A stretch of 64,000 nucleotides of DNA from Monosporascus cannonballus (GCA_004154925.1 QJNS01000102.1:186001-250000), one strand, 5' to 3'; shown: positions 49,900 through 63,833, numbered from the stretch's first letter. Translations and numbers: made by a program. The notes: generated by a model not told the origin, from the sequence alone.

Positions 49900-51700
49900 T
49901 AATAATTATAAGTTTTAATTTTAAAGATTTAGCAAATAGAATAGCGTTTATATTTTTGAATGTAGGTTTAAGTTGAAGTAATTATAATAGTAATAAATTC
50001 TCGATAGAATAGTCTCCAATTAATTTATTTTCTTTTTATCTCTTACTTTATTATCGAATTTTTATTTAATTATTTTAACTTGTTTTTAAAATTAAACACC
50101 TTCTTTTTTCTTGAAAGCTTTTTTAAAAAGGAAACGATATTCGTGTTTGAAATATCCCTGTTTATTATAATTGAAATATTTTATTTTAGATTGACTTTTG
50201 TTAAGTTTCTTCGAAACCGTATTTATATTTTAAGGTTTGTCTTTATTTTTTAGCTTTATTATTGTATCTTTTATCTTTATTTTGTTTATTAATTCTTCTT
50301 TTCTTAAATTAATGAATAAATTTTTATCGATATGCAAAAACAATTTTATCGCTATATTTAATAAATACATTTATTTTAGGTTTTCTATTTAATTGGCTTT
50401 CAATTTAAGATTTCAAACCTTGGTAATAAATAAATTAATTTTTTTTTCGTAAATTCAAAATAATTGCTGGACTATTAAATTCGGTTCTGTATTTAAACGT
50501 AAATTTAATTTAATTTAAACAATAACATTAGTTAATTATATATCATTCTTTTCTAGATTTTCAAATAAAATTGACATATTTTTCGAGATATTTAAATTTG
50601 TTAAAAAATTAATTAGTTTTATTTTAAAAGCCTTTGAACTAAGTTTTAAAATAATTCTTTATAATACCTTCGAATTATAAAAAACCTTTTCTGCTCATAA
50701 TTACGAAATAGCCATTATTCTTTGCGAATTTTCTTCTAAAAAGCCTTTATAAAACTTAAAGTTTCCTTTAAATTAAGTATTCTTTTAAAGCGATAAATTT
50801 ATTATAAAACTTTGAAAAGGTTCGTTAATAATTTTTAGCATTTAGTATCTTCTGATAATTAAAAAGTAATATACTCTTTTGGTAAAATTAAATCAGGTTA
50901 ACTAATAATAAGATTAAAGCGTTTTGTTATCAAATATATATAATATTTCTGTTAAGGCTTTGATTTTGTTTTTGGATATATAATGATTTTTGTAAATATA
51001 AGGATTCTGTCCCTATTCTCTTTGTTTAGTTCTATCTTCCTTTTTTTTCTTTAATTTCCCCAAGGTTAGCTACTTATATTTTAATAGTATTTTTAACGGA
51101 AGTAAATTATTATTAAAAAGAATCGGAAATTATTTAAAATCGAATAGTAAAAAGTGTTATATTATTAATTCATTATAAATCCTTTGAAAATAATGATAAA
51201 TCTTTTAATTTAATTATTAATCACCTATAAGCGAATAATAGAGCTTAGATATATTACTTGATTTTTAATCGTCATTTTCTATTAATTTTTGTCTTAATTT
51301 CAAGTAAACTTATACTTTTTTAAGCGGTAAACTATTGGTCTACTGGTAATTAAAAAGTTATTAAAATATAATAAACCTGTAAAATATCTATTTAGAGATA
51401 TAAGTAATATTCTAAATGAGACTTGGATTTGCAAGTAATAATAAAGCGAAAAATAATTTAAAGGCTTTTTATAAAAAACATTTATAATTATTTTTTCGTA
51501 ATTAAAAACAGTTGCCTTTAATTATAATATTAAATTAATAGTTAAAGAACGAAAATCTAGTAGGTAGTTATTTATATAAGAAACTTATATTATATATATT
51601 CTTTTTGTTTCTAGTAATCTTTGACATTTATAAAATATATTACATATAGTTTTTTAAAATCTCTAGACATCTGTTTAAGAAAAATCAAAATACCAATTAT
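49900..51700 (-). pseudogene. Element I gag (heavily decayed)
   Basis: The zinc knuckle at 50137-50178 reads YFNYNKQGYFKHEY on the minus strand. Aligned to G's CFNCGKKGYFKSEY, three Cys and the His have all become Tyr. It is preceded by a KIK block as in G. The N-terminal part (50200-51700) is not readable, and the plus-strand open frame 51621-51818 is not supported as a gene. Confidence 0.65.
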
Positions 51701-51899
51701 TCTAGGCTTTTTCAACCAGAGTGGAGATTTTAACGAGTTAGCTCATCTAGCCTTTTCTGAATCATATAGAGTCTTTTTGGAATCTAATTGCTTTTTCTTT
51801 CCTAAGCTGCTATTTTAAAATTTTAAATAAAATTATTTTATGATATGCCATAGTTAATAGGGTATATGTATTCAGTGATTGTGATGGTGTTGTAAAAAA

Positions 51900-54113
51900 A
51901 TAATAATATATAATAATTAATAATAATACATAATTTTTAGAACATTATTGAAAATAATATATTTAAAAGAATTTTCAACGAATAATTAATAAACTGAAAT
52001 ATTTGTTGGTGAAAAACCATTATCGTTTTTAGGCATATTACTTTTTCTTTTTTAACTTGAACATTTATTTATATTGGCATTTGTCGATATATAATTTAAT
52101 AGCTATTGGTAATAAAATCGCTTTTTTAAGTTCGTTACAAACTTTGATGTATGGTCTTTATTAATTAGTAGAGAAATAAAGTTTTATTTATATTTCCCGT
52201 TTATGTTGATATATTGGATTTATAATATAGCTTTTTATAAACCTTTTAAAAAGTCTTTGAAAATATTCTTTTTTAAAAAAAAGAGACACATATTTATAAT
52301 TTTCTTTTCTTAATCTCTTTTTTCTTTAAGTTCATAATATGTTTTAAAGCGGCCCATGAAATTCCCTATTTTTCTTGTATTATAATTATAATTTTTATAT
52401 TTATTAATTATCGCAAAAGTAAAATGCGTTTAAAAAATATGATTATATATATTATATTGTGAAATAACAACAAAAGAAAAAAAAAGAAAATTAATTTTGC
52501 GTTTTATTATTAATAGAAAATGATATCATTAATTGACAACGATACATTCCGAGCTTTTTTCGCCTATTCATATTCGTTTTCGCTAAACGATTTTAAAGAT
52601 TTATTTAAAGTAAAATGACAAGCGAAAATAACGTTAAGAGTTTTAAAAGAATTATATTATTTTAAAAATAGAATAAGTTCTTTTTGTTTTCTTATTAAGC
52701 TTCTTATTAATATAACGTACGAACTAGAAAAACTTATATTAATATTACATTTAATAAACTTTATTTATTATATAAGAAATTGTAAATTAGTCTTCTTTGT
52801 ATTTTATAATGAATTATCTAATTAATTTATTATTAATTCGGTGTCTATACCTTTGCGATAAACGTAAATATTTAACCATTTTTTCCATTAACTATTCTGA
52901 GTTTTTCTAAAAGGAAAAATTGAATATGTTATTAATATAACGGAATAATATATTGGTTTTGCCCGAAGAAATCAGTAAAATATAAATAAAACGATAAATA
53001 TATAAACATAAGATTTAAAGATTTTCGTAACAATTAAAATTTCTATATTACCCTTTTGTAATAAATAATAAATAATAAGTAATATTTTTATATTATAAAT
53101 GCTTTTTATAAAGCAAATTCTTTAAAAAGCCTCTTTTTTCAAATTGCTTTATTTTATTAATATTTTAAACAAAATAATAAAAATTTTTTATTAAATAATC
53201 GTAAAGTTTTGGCATATTGGTTTCGGAAGAAAATTAGTTTATTTTACAAAATATTATTTATTATTACGAACGTTTCGATGCACCAAAACCTTTTTTATCT
53301 TTCAGTATATTTCAGTTTTTATATTCAAAATTCTTGGCCGTTTTTTAACGTTATTCCGATCATGTTATAATTTTAATAAAAATATACAGAAAACAGTATT
53401 AATTCAATTATATAAAAACAGAAATGGTATTTTATAAATTAACTTCAAATTTATAGGTTTCATAATTTGAAAAGTGTTAATATATTTATCTTAAAACCTT
53501 TTATTAGTATTATATTAATTCATATACTTCGTAAAACATTTTGTTCAAATTGTTATTTTGAAGTGGTTTTTATCATAACATTTTATATAAAGTTATTTTT
53601 ATAACACTTTTCTTCCATTTTTATGATCTTTTTTAAATATTTGTAATATATGTTGGAAAGCCGATTCAGTGAACTTTATTTTCTCCATTAAATAATAATT
53701 ATTACTACATTTATATTATGCCTTTAATAAATAAAATATGCAATTTACTTTATTTAAATAGTACAATATATTGAAGTAATGTTTTTAAAAACATATTCTT
53801 TACGTTTTGTTTATTTGTTTATATATGAATCAAAAGTTACATTTAATTTTCGTTTTATCGTAAATACTTTATAAAACCTTTTTTAATACTTATAAATAAA
53901 TAAAAAATTACGTTTTAAACATATACGAATAAAGGTCGTATGTTAATTAAAAATATAATGAAATAATATTCGATTACGTTATTAATAATAAGTTTCGTTA
54001 TTATTATAATATAACAATATACCTGGCAATTTGATTTATTATAATACAAATAACGTTATAATTCCTTTTATTGTACGGCTTTATAAAGAACAGTAAATTC
54101 TAAATAAAATTTA
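51900..54113. other. AT-rich stretch, nothing identified
   Basis: Very AT-rich with poly-A/T tracts and short AATAAT runs (for example 53065-53085). No frame, LTR edge or RNA gene stood out. It is probably unrecognisable repeat relics; the 5' LTR of element I should be at its left edge. Confidence 0.5.
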
Positions 54114-54170
54114 TATTAATATCTTTAAATAAGCGATCCGCAATCGGCAACGAAGCGAATCTTCTGTAAA
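54114..54170 (-). repeat. Possible D-family LTR scrap
   Basis: Bases 54114-54147 align without gaps to the first 34 bases of D's LTR. Most are identical, differences are mainly transitions, and they share the core GCAATCGG after AAGCG. The match fades after about 54170. Confidence 0.35.
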
Positions 54171-55492
54171 GTTAATATAATACTGCCTTATGATTTTAAT
54201 ATTCCGTTTTTACTTTTTTAAAACTTAATTTCGAATGAATTGTTTATACGTTTTTGCAACGCTAAAATAATTTATTGTGCAAAAATTACCATAGGAATTC
54301 ACAAATCGTTTAAATAAACTGAATTTATATAATATATAAGTTACGCTTTTATATTTTAATAAATTGTTATTCTTTTCGACAAGTTATAACCTTTTTACTT
54401 ATTTTGTATTGTTAAACTATTTTGTTTTTTAGCTTTTACTAAAAGTAAATTTATCTTCCATTATAATTTAAAATTTTTAATCATTTTTCAGGTTTTTTCT
54501 GATAATATTAACGTTTCGATAACGTTTTTATTGTTGTATTACCATAATTCGAATATGTTATATTTTATTACTTGAATTAATATATATTGTATCTTTTTAA
54601 ATAAATATTTAGCAGGTCTACTTTTGAACACATATTTTTATTTTCTCGAAATATTTGTAATTGTCCTAATTAAATAACAAATATTTGTAACGGAGACATT
54701 TAATTAAAATACTTTTATTTTGGATTTTTTTCAATTATTTCAATATGGGCTTCCATGTTTTTTATTATTTTTGTTATTTTCAAATCTATTAAGCATATTT
54801 AATAAATTATTAATTAATTTATTTTTCTTCACCGAAAACTAATAACAAAAACTAGGATACCAAAATATTTTAATTATTTTAATGATTTTAAATTAATTTA
54901 TTTTCTTCGATATAATTACTTAAAATTGCAATACCCTGATTACTGTATTGCGTTTATGATAATTTATAATTTATTATTTTTGTAATATAACAAATTGTTT
55001 CCGCTGTTATCTTCTATGATATAAATAATATTTTATTCGAAGAGTTTTCCTAAAGTTAAAATATAATTATTTTATTCCTCTTTTTAAACGTATATATTTT
55101 AATATAACTGAACAACGATAAATTAAAATATTAAACTATTTTCCTTGATGTACAAATACTTTCAAAGGTTTTAAATATTATTTTTTTATAAAAGAATAAT
55201 TGTATAAGGTTTTTATTTTTTTCGCGAAATTAATATTTTAATTGAATAAATATTTTTAAATAATTTTAATAACTTTTCTATAAAATCGTATAAAAACTTT
55301 TAAAAAAATAGTATAAATACATTTCGATAATTATAAGATTTTAGAAAATTCGAGATAATTTATATTTATTTTAATATTCTTTGATTAAATGTAAAATCTG
55401 TCAGAAATGAAAAATATATAAACTTTGTATTTATTTATATTTAGATAGGATCTTTATTCTATTAGTGGCTCCAATATTTTGCAATTGTATTA
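54171..55492. other. AT-rich stretch, nothing identified
   Basis: No coding frame, tRNA or LTR end was recognised. Base composition is like that of the flanks. Confidence 0.5.
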
Positions 55493-55872
55493 TATGACGA
55501 TTAAGCGATTTAACCCACTGTTAAACCTAAGTTGTACTAATTTATATCAACAAAAATATTGTAAGATTTTAATAAATAGATATAATAATAAATTACGCTT
55601 CGTAATACTAAAAGTATTTTAAGTAACGAATTATTGTTATAAGTTATTATTATTTAACTTATACCAATAATAAAACGCATAAGTGGTTTTTTATTATTTT
55701 TATTAATTATTACCGATCGTGTTACTTGTAGTGATTATGATTTTCTGTGATTATAGCTGTTTCTTTGTGATTACGAGCGTGTTAGAGATTATTTCTTACG
55801 TGATATACAGGGTGAGTCGTAATAGCCTTGTTGCGATTGTTTCCGCAGGCCTAGGCCTGTTAGGTCGTAGTA
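55493..55872 (-). repeat. Solo LTR L, A/B/C/F family (380 bp)
   Basis: It starts TATGACGATTAAGCGA and ends GGCCTGTTAGGTCGTAGTA, matching B's LTR ends, with a perfect TATTA duplication (55488-55492 and 55873-55877). No internal sequence is attached. The right half (about 55710-55872) is depleted of C but keeps G, including three GTGATTA copies at 55731, 55747 and 55767. A chance 63-codon frame (55719-55910) lies here. Confidence 0.9.
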
Positions 55873-55877
55873 TATTA

Positions 55878-57198
55878 TTTATATATTTTTATATGTTTTA
55901 TGTAAACTAATATATGATTAAAATCAATCATATAAAGTTTATTTAATATATTTATTAACATTGGCTTAATACATTTTTAACACGTAATTAATATATTAAA
56001 AAACGTAAACTGTATTGCTAAACATTTAATATAATTATATTTCGTTTTAAAAACTGTTTTTTATTTATCGCTTTTTTAATACGTATTCGATAAAACTTAT
56101 TTTTGAAATTTAACTCTGTATATATATAAATAGATATTCGGCAATCCGGAATTTTTTATATTAAAAATGATAATATTCGAATTTTACCAAGTATTTAATT
56201 ATGCGTTTTACATTAATAAAAAACAAAATATATATGTTCTTTTAATGTAAATAATATAAGGGCTTTACTTAGATTAGTATTATATATACTCTATCTTTTT
56301 TAATATTTTTAGAAAAGTTTTAAACGCTTTAAATTCTTTTTATTAAAGATAAATAAAAAACGTTTTACAAAAGCTTTTTTTCTATAGGATAAATTATCTT
56401 ATATTCCCATAATAAGTATTTCAATAATTTAATAATTTATTTTTAGAGGAATATATTAACGCATTTATTAAATCTTTTAAGTATGCTTCGTATTTTATCG
56501 ATGTAAGTTTGTTATTATTTCTATTTAATAACACGGGTATAATAATTAGTACAATTAAATTAAAAATATTATTTTATAACTTTCTCGTTAAATTAACTAT
56601 TTTAATATTGCTAAATCCGAATTAATGTTTTTACTTATATCAGAACTAATTAATAACAGAATTCACTTATCGAAACTATAGAATTTGAATATGATATTTA
56701 GTTTTTTATCTTTATAATTATAAAATAATATTTATTTTAAATTTCGTAATACTTAACCAATTTATAATTTAAATTTATAATGTATTATATCCGTATATTG
56801 CAATATAGTTAAATAAAATTTTAATATCAGTTCAGGTTTTCATTAAAATAATTAATTAGTTTTTCCGAGTATTTCATAATATATTATATTATAATGTTTC
56901 TTAAAATTTGTTTCGGTAGACATTATTATGTTTTATTTTTTGGTGTTATAAAAAAGTGGTGTAAACGTATTGAAAAACATCTTTTATTAACGAAAGTTGT
57001 ATATAGAATTTATATAAATATTGAATAATAATCTTTTCTAATAGTTTATTTTAAAACATTTCTTTTCTATAGCTAAAATATATTATTTCGATATAATGAT
57101 TACATATATAGATTGTTTTTAACGTAATAACTGTATAAACATTTTCGAAATAGATTTATTGTATATTAAATCTCGTCAATATATTTGAATTTATAGGA
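55878..57198. other. AT-rich stretch, nothing identified
   Basis: No recognisable gene or repeat edge. It lies between solo LTR L and element J. Confidence 0.5.
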
Positions 57199-57587
57199 TG
57201 TAAAAGTTAAACGATTTAAGTATTTATTAAAGCTAAGTTATACGGGTTTATATTAATGAGTATATCGTAAGAAATTAAATAATAATATAATCTATTTGTT
57301 ACGATTCGTAATATTAGAAACTCGTTATGTAACGAGTTATTATTATAAATTATTATTATTTATATTAGATAATAATAATGTATATATTCCACATATATTT
57401 TAGAGTATTTAAGGATTTTATCATTATAAATCATTTAAATTACTCAATCTCATTATATAATTTAATAGATTTAAAGCGTCAAAGTTATTAAAAGGTTTAA
57501 ACTTATTACATAATTTATTTTACTTTAAATATAATTTTATTGTTATACTTATTATTTTAAAACCGTTAAAGTTATCGGATTATAATA
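57199..57587 (-). repeat. Element J 3' LTR (389 bp)
   Basis: It starts TGTAAAAGTTAAACGATTTA, which lines up with TGTGACGGCTAGGCGGTTTA with mainly G-to-A/C-to-T differences, and ends TATCGGATTATAATA. The interior then begins CGATCTG, like CGATTTC in B. Confidence 0.8.
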
Positions 57588-60479
57588 CGATCTGTTTTTT
57601 AAAAAAAGAGTTTCGTTTCGAAAGTTTGATAAATTACTTCTGTTTTCCATTTTATTATGTTTAATTATATTAAAAATATCGTTCGTATAAGAGAATTAAC
57701 GTTTCTTTCTACTTAAAACGGATTAGTCGGTTGAGTTTTATCCTGCTTTTTTATTTTTATTATAAAAAAGTAAATTATAAAACCTTTGGTAATTTCGAAA
57801 GGTATACGCAGTATGTTCGTTATAAAGGGTTTTATAACTTTTTTAAGCCCTTTAAAGTAAAATATAAAAGTTTTAAAAACGGAAAGAATCGTTTAAATTC
57901 GAAAAGAACAAGTCAGAAAAACGTTACGTATAATTATTAATAAATTAAATCGTTGTTAAAAATTATGAAAGATTTTTCGTTAGCATAGTATAAAACTATT
58001 TTATCATGATATTAAAAATACCGAATTAATAACGGTATTTAAAGATTTTAAATAAAAAATAATGTATAATTAAAATTATTATTTCTATATTTATTATAAT
58101 TTTTATTACTTAGAATTACTTCAATATTATCGTTGAATTAATGATTAATTTAATTACTTCATAAAATATTTTCTCTACTGTTAATAAAACCGTTTTAATA
58201 AATGTTAAATATTTATAACATTTTTTAAAGTTTTATAAATAATTCTTAATTTAATTAAATATTAAATAAATCTTTTTTATATGGAAATATTTTTTATTTC
58301 GTATATATTTTTATTTTTATTTTTAGATTATTTTAATTCGTATAAGTTTTAATAATATTTGCTATTAACGAAAATGAAAAATGTAAACAGCGAATTAAAT
58401 TTTAATTGTAAGTAAAATATTTAATTAATAATTATTTTGTAAACTATTTTGAAAGTTTTTATATAAACCAATATATTTATAATCGAATTTTATATTAAAT
58501 ATTTTATAACCAGGTAAATTGTGTTTCGTTTAGAAAGAATTAGTCCTTTTTATTTTTTAGATTTTAATATTTATTGAATTCATTATATTTAAATTTAAAC
58601 TTTATATCTTAAATTTATTCTTTTAATTGTTTCGATATAAATATTTTTAATACTTTACTAAGAATTAATCTTATAAGTGAAATATGCCATAAATTTTTAA
58701 TATTCTTTTTTTATTTATAACTAATATACTATTTTAAATATATTTTAATATCTAATTTAATCGTTCTATTTAACCGTTGGTTTAAGAACTTAATAGGTTA
58801 TATAATCTATAATTTAAATTGACTTGGGTTGTTAAACCTTGTTAAAATTTGAAAATGATAGAAATTTCTTTTTTAAAGAAAATTCCGTATAATAAACTAT
58901 ATATATAAAAAAGCGTTTTTCAAAAACTAAGTATTATTTTTATATATTAATATTTCTTAATATAATAAAAATTCCTGAAGTTCGTAAATATATTAATAGA
59001 AACGAGAGTCATATTACAGTATATTATTATAATTGTCTTTGGAAATGTTAAAATGTAATAATAAAATTTATAACAATTTTATTTAACAATCTTTTTAAAA
59101 TTAATATTAATTCTAACTTTTTATATACTTTATATCGTTATATATCGCTTTCTTGTAAAGGTTATATTCTTATTTTATTTTCTAAAGTATTATTTGGGCT
59201 TTAGAAAAATAATAAATATTATCAAATTATTCTAAGGTTTTACAAACTTTTAAATATTCAAAGAATTAAACTTTGTATATATTACTAATTGAATTTATTT
59301 AATAAGTTTTTACAATTTATAATTCAGTTTTGTTTGCTTTTTAAAATATTGTATATAATGTAATTCTTTTCATTAAAATTTAATATAAATATAAATGTTT
59401 TTTGTAAGTAATACTACCATCGAAAATCATTATTTCTTTTATTTATTATATATACTATAGGGCTCATTTTTAAAGTATAAAATATAAATAAAGCTTTAAT
59501 TATTCGTATAAGTTTTAAATTAATTAAGACTCTTTTAAGAAAATATTTAAATTTTGAGAAAATTATAATACTAATTAAAAGTCATTTACCTAGAAAAACA
59601 TCATTAAATTTAGAGTGTTTTTAATATATATCAAAAACATAGAATAAAATATACTTTACTTTAATTATTACATTATTTAATTCCCGCATTTCTTTCACAA
59701 TATAAAACACAGGTTTTAAATTTAACACACTGATTAAATTATATATAATTAATATTAATTTATAAATAATTCAATTTATAGATTTTTAACACGGTTCTCT
59801 AATGTTTTATATTGTTTAAAATGTTTTTTATAAATTAATTAAAAAAAATAATAATTATATTAACATTTCGAAGAACTTTTTAATAATAATTAACATATCT
59901 AAACTTGCTTATACTTCTTTAATTATCATTAATATTTGTTATATTACAATTGTGTTTATTTTTAACATATATTTTAACAGCTATATAATATTAATTTCTT
60001 TTACGTTAACCAATAATTTAAAATTTTGTAAAGATTAAAAATCTTTTAAATAAACTTCATATATATTCTTTGTACTTATAAACAAATAATGATATAATTA
60101 ACCAAATCTACACTAAAACCGTTGAAATACTTTGGTAATAAATATTATTATTTATTAAACAATTATTAAAACATTTTTAAATTTTGTTAATACAATTAAG
60201 TATTGCAATAATTTATATTTCGTTTTAAAAATTGTTTTTTATGTATATTTCTTAAATATTCTTAAAACTATTTTGAATTTGAAAATAGAATATTATAAAT
60301 TATTACATTTTATGAAATGAAGCTTTAAAAATAGTTTTCTTAAATTACTCGTTATTAATTATAAGGTATAATTTTTATTCCTCTTTAAAGTACAAACAAT
60401 AAAAGTTATTTTATATATAGCTTTAAAAATTAAATTATTTCTTTTATAACCGATTTTTTAAATATTTTTAAAAAATCCG

Positions 60480-62950
60480 CAATTCGGTTTTATTAAGATT
60501 ATAAATAAAGTGAAATTTCGTAAATAATAGTTATTAACATTATCGTATAATTCTATTTATTATATTTTAATAATTCTCTATTATATATTTTCAAAAATTA
60601 ATTTATATCGGTAATATCATAATCATATTTTAATTAGATATCCTAATATTTAAAAATGTTATTTTAAATTATTATTTAATTATTTATATTTTTACTCTAC
60701 AATAATAACTATCTTTCGTATGTTTGTTCACTATTTCTTTTTATCTTTTATTTTTTAAATAATACACTGTTTATTACATTTTTATATTTATAATCGGTAT
60801 TATTTTCAATAAAACAAAAAGATTTAAGCTTTTTATTATCTATAAACGGAGTATAAATCGCACCTTGGTTAATTAAATTTTATTATTCAAGATTTTGTAT
60901 TAATATATTTATAATAATTTTAAAATTATATAATAATTTTTATATAAAAGGATGTTGGAATTTATTTTTTAATATCGTTTTTAATTAAATATTGAAAATA
61001 ATTAATTTCACGGAAAATTTTTAATTATAGTTGGAAAAATTGTAGTTTTCGATATGTATAATAATATAAAGTTGTAGTTTATATTCCTATAATAAAATAA
61101 GTTTATTGATAAAGTTTAATATATTATATTTGTCTTTTAATACTTCGTAACTTATTATTAGAGCATATTAATATATTCTAATTCTTATATTTAAAACAAT
61201 AAAATTATCAACGGGTTTTGTCTTTACATTTAAAGTTTTTTAAAAAAAAAACCTTTTTTAATTTTTGAGGTTCCGGTGTTTTACAGCCTTTTTATCCGTA
61301 GCCTTTTTAAAAAAAGCTTTTTCGAATTTATCGAATTTTATACATGGTTTTTTATATAATATATTGAGTTATTATATTAATCGCTTTTGCTGGCGTACTT
61401 AGCTTTTTAATTAAATCAAAATTTCGAAGGGAATTTATAATTCTTTTATTAAACAAATTGTTTTTTATATAACGTATAATATTCTATGAATTTCTTCATA
61501 AATTATTAATTTTTTAAAAGGATTCACAATAATGTTTAGTTAAAAATAAAACTCTGGAATAGCTTTTTAATAATAGTTGTTATTATATGTTAAAATAATC
61601 CCTTACTATTGAATTATTATATTAATTATAAAAATCAACCTTACTAAAGGAATAGTTTTTAATTAAATTTATAAATTACTTGTTTATTAAGTTCTTTTCA
61701 TTAAGAAATAACATAACCGTATCGATATTATTATTTTCTTATTATTTCTGAGTTACTGTAAAAATATTAAATCATTTTTTATATACACTTTGGATATATT
61801 AATAAATAAATTCTTTCTATACATTATATACGATATATTTTCGTCGTTTAAAATATCTGGGGTAAACTCTATTACATTGATTTGGAATTTCTCCATCAAT
61901 AGTTTCTATCTACTTTTAACATTTCGTAATTTCTCATGTCGTATTATTATTTTTTTAATATTTTTTAAATTAATATCTTAATCCTTTGTTTGTGGTATTT
62001 AATTCTCTATTGTAATAACTTTATTTTATATTAAACCTAAATTATATTACTAAATTTATTATTATTTGTTTCATTATTTTTAAATTAATCATTTAATATA
62101 CGTAGTTAAGTATTTTATTGCAATTTTTGAAGCTTTTTATCAATATTTTAATAATATCTTATATTGTTGTAATTATAATATTTAATTTGTTTTTTATTTT
62201 AAAATTAAATTAATTCGAATTTTATCGATGTTAATATTATGTTATAAAATATAAATAAAATTTTATATTTTGTTTTATAATAACTTTAGGACCTTTTGTA
62301 TTTTGAAATCTATTATTCTTTTATAGAATATTTTCAGAATTTGTTATTAATTTTAACCCTTTCGGTAATATATTAATTTCACATTTAAAAATTGGAAATT
62401 GCATAGTTTTACTTTTTATATTCCTTTCAAGTATTATATAAAATATATTTTTATAAGCATTCTTTTCGTTATTATTTTATTTCATTTTAGTTGTGAAGGT
62501 TTTAAATATTATGATATACTTTAAAATGTACTTCTTTTAACGTAATTAAAATATTATTATATTATTATACTCTTTTGGTCGAAACGTTAAATATGAACTT
62601 TTAGTTTATTTTCGAAATTAATATAGTTAGAAAAATATTTTAATAAATATATTTTAATCGGTTTCAGTATATTTTAAATACTTTTTTATAATAAATTTAA
62701 ATTAATGAAAAGTATTTCTCGTCAAAAGAGTTGTAATAACGAAAATATTATTTATCGTTTTCTTGGAATTCTTAGAACTTAAAATATATTTGTGCGTAAA
62801 TATACAAGATTTGAAAATTACGTTTTTCATTATTCGCTTTAAAATTTTTAACCGTAAATTTAATATAAAATACCGTACTTACAATTTTAAATTTCAGATT
62901 ATACATCCAAACTAAGCTTTCACTAAAGAACATTTTTTGTCTTTAATCGA
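60480..62950 (-). pseudogene. Element J gag and protease-side pol relics
   Basis: Recognised by collinearity with A and B rather than by readable protein. The zinc knuckle at 62139-62180 reads Y-Y-N-Y-N-N-I-R-Y on the minus strand, again with Tyr at the His position, and its last Cys is lost. The part of J from 57588 to 60480 should hold RT to chromodomain, but no motif could be placed there. Confidence 0.6.
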
Positions 62951-62990
62951 TATAAGAGTTTAAAATATTATTAAATAAAAACTTATAATA

Positions 62991-63389
62991 TATAACGATT
63001 AAAAGGCTTTATTAAGTATTAAATTTAAGTTATACGAGTTTATATTAACAAATGCCTTCTAAAAATCTAAATAATTATATATTAAATTTATTTTATTTCT
63101 TAATATTGAAAACGTTTTAAATATTAAGTTTGTATTATAAATTATTATCATATATATTATAAAAATAAAAAATAAATAAACTTTTACTTTATCTTAAAAT
63201 ATTTATCACGTGTAATTTTTTATATTTTTTAAACCTTTTAAATTTTTAAGTTCTTACGTAATATAACAAGTTTAATACGCTAAAGTTAATAAAACTTTTA
63301 AACATATTCCGTTATTTATTTTGCGTCAAATATAGTTGTATTTTTATTTAGATCGTTTTTAAGGCCGCTAAGCTAAACGGAATATAATA
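62991..63389 (-). repeat. Element J 5' LTR (about 399 bp)
   Basis: It starts TATAACGATTAAAAGG and ends CGGAATATAATA. The right half is more preserved (AAGGCCGCTAAGC). Confidence 0.72.
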
Positions 63390-63776
63390 TAATAATATAA
63401 TTGTTTAATATTTATAATCAGACATTTTACATTATTATTTTAAAAGGCTTTTACAAATTTTAGTTACATTTATTACGTAAACTGAATTCTATATAAATTA
63501 TATATTTCAAGTTAATTATCAATTTTAATAAAATATTATATTATTTATAGTATATTAAAAGAATTTAAAAAGATATTCAGAAAAATAAGATTATATTTAA
63601 AGTTTTAAGTAAAACTATTACGGGTATAGGATTAATTATGTGAAAACATAATTGTATAGTAAAAAATATATCAAAAAAATAATATTAATTATTTCTAAAT
63701 GTATTATAAAACTTTATTTATATTATTAATTACCCAATTTATTATTCTATTTGATTTTTAATTTAACCTATCGAAT
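63390..63776. other. AT-rich spacer, nothing identified
   Basis: This lies between element J and the LTR fragments at the right edge. No feature was seen. Confidence 0.5.
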
Positions 63777-63833
63777 TAAAATACTTGAACAGTTTAACTA
63801 ATTATTGAATCTAAGTTTTACGGATTTATATTA
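63777..63833 (-). repeat. LTR fragment N, A/B/C/F family (first ~57 bp only)
   Basis: GTTTAACTAATTATTGAATC and CGGATTTATATTAA match positions 16-57 of the family LTR start; the upstream 15 bases match loosely. The match stops abruptly at a much less mutated sequence. Confidence 0.7.

Larger units (their letters stand above)
45585..51900 (-). mobile_element. Element I, main body: oldest layer of the nest
   Basis: A minus-strand relative of G. Matching landmarks are spaced as in G: chromodomain about 45860-46060, RT box 48120-48131, zinc knuckle 50137-50178. The right end near 51.9 kb is only inferred from G's length; I could not see the 5' LTR edge. Its left end lies across F at 30749-31231. 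It is much more AT-rich than G, consistent with being the host of all later insertions. Confidence 0.78.
57199..63389 (-). mobile_element. Element J: complete but very decayed A/B/C/F-family element
   Basis: LTRs at both ends (57199-57587 and 62991-63389) and interior collinear with B: 60480-61900 matches B 23340-24780, and a relic knuckle lies at 62139-62180. Length is about 6.2 kb against 6.7 kb for B. Flanking pentamers TAGGA/TAATA are only a weak duplication. It is more decayed than the nested elements. The open frames 57731-57940 and 61790-61981 are incidental. Confidence 0.8.

Noticed and set aside
55719..55910. A 63-codon frame with hydrophobic content
   Set aside because: It lies in solo LTR L and crosses its right end; it is open only because that strand lost its C residues.
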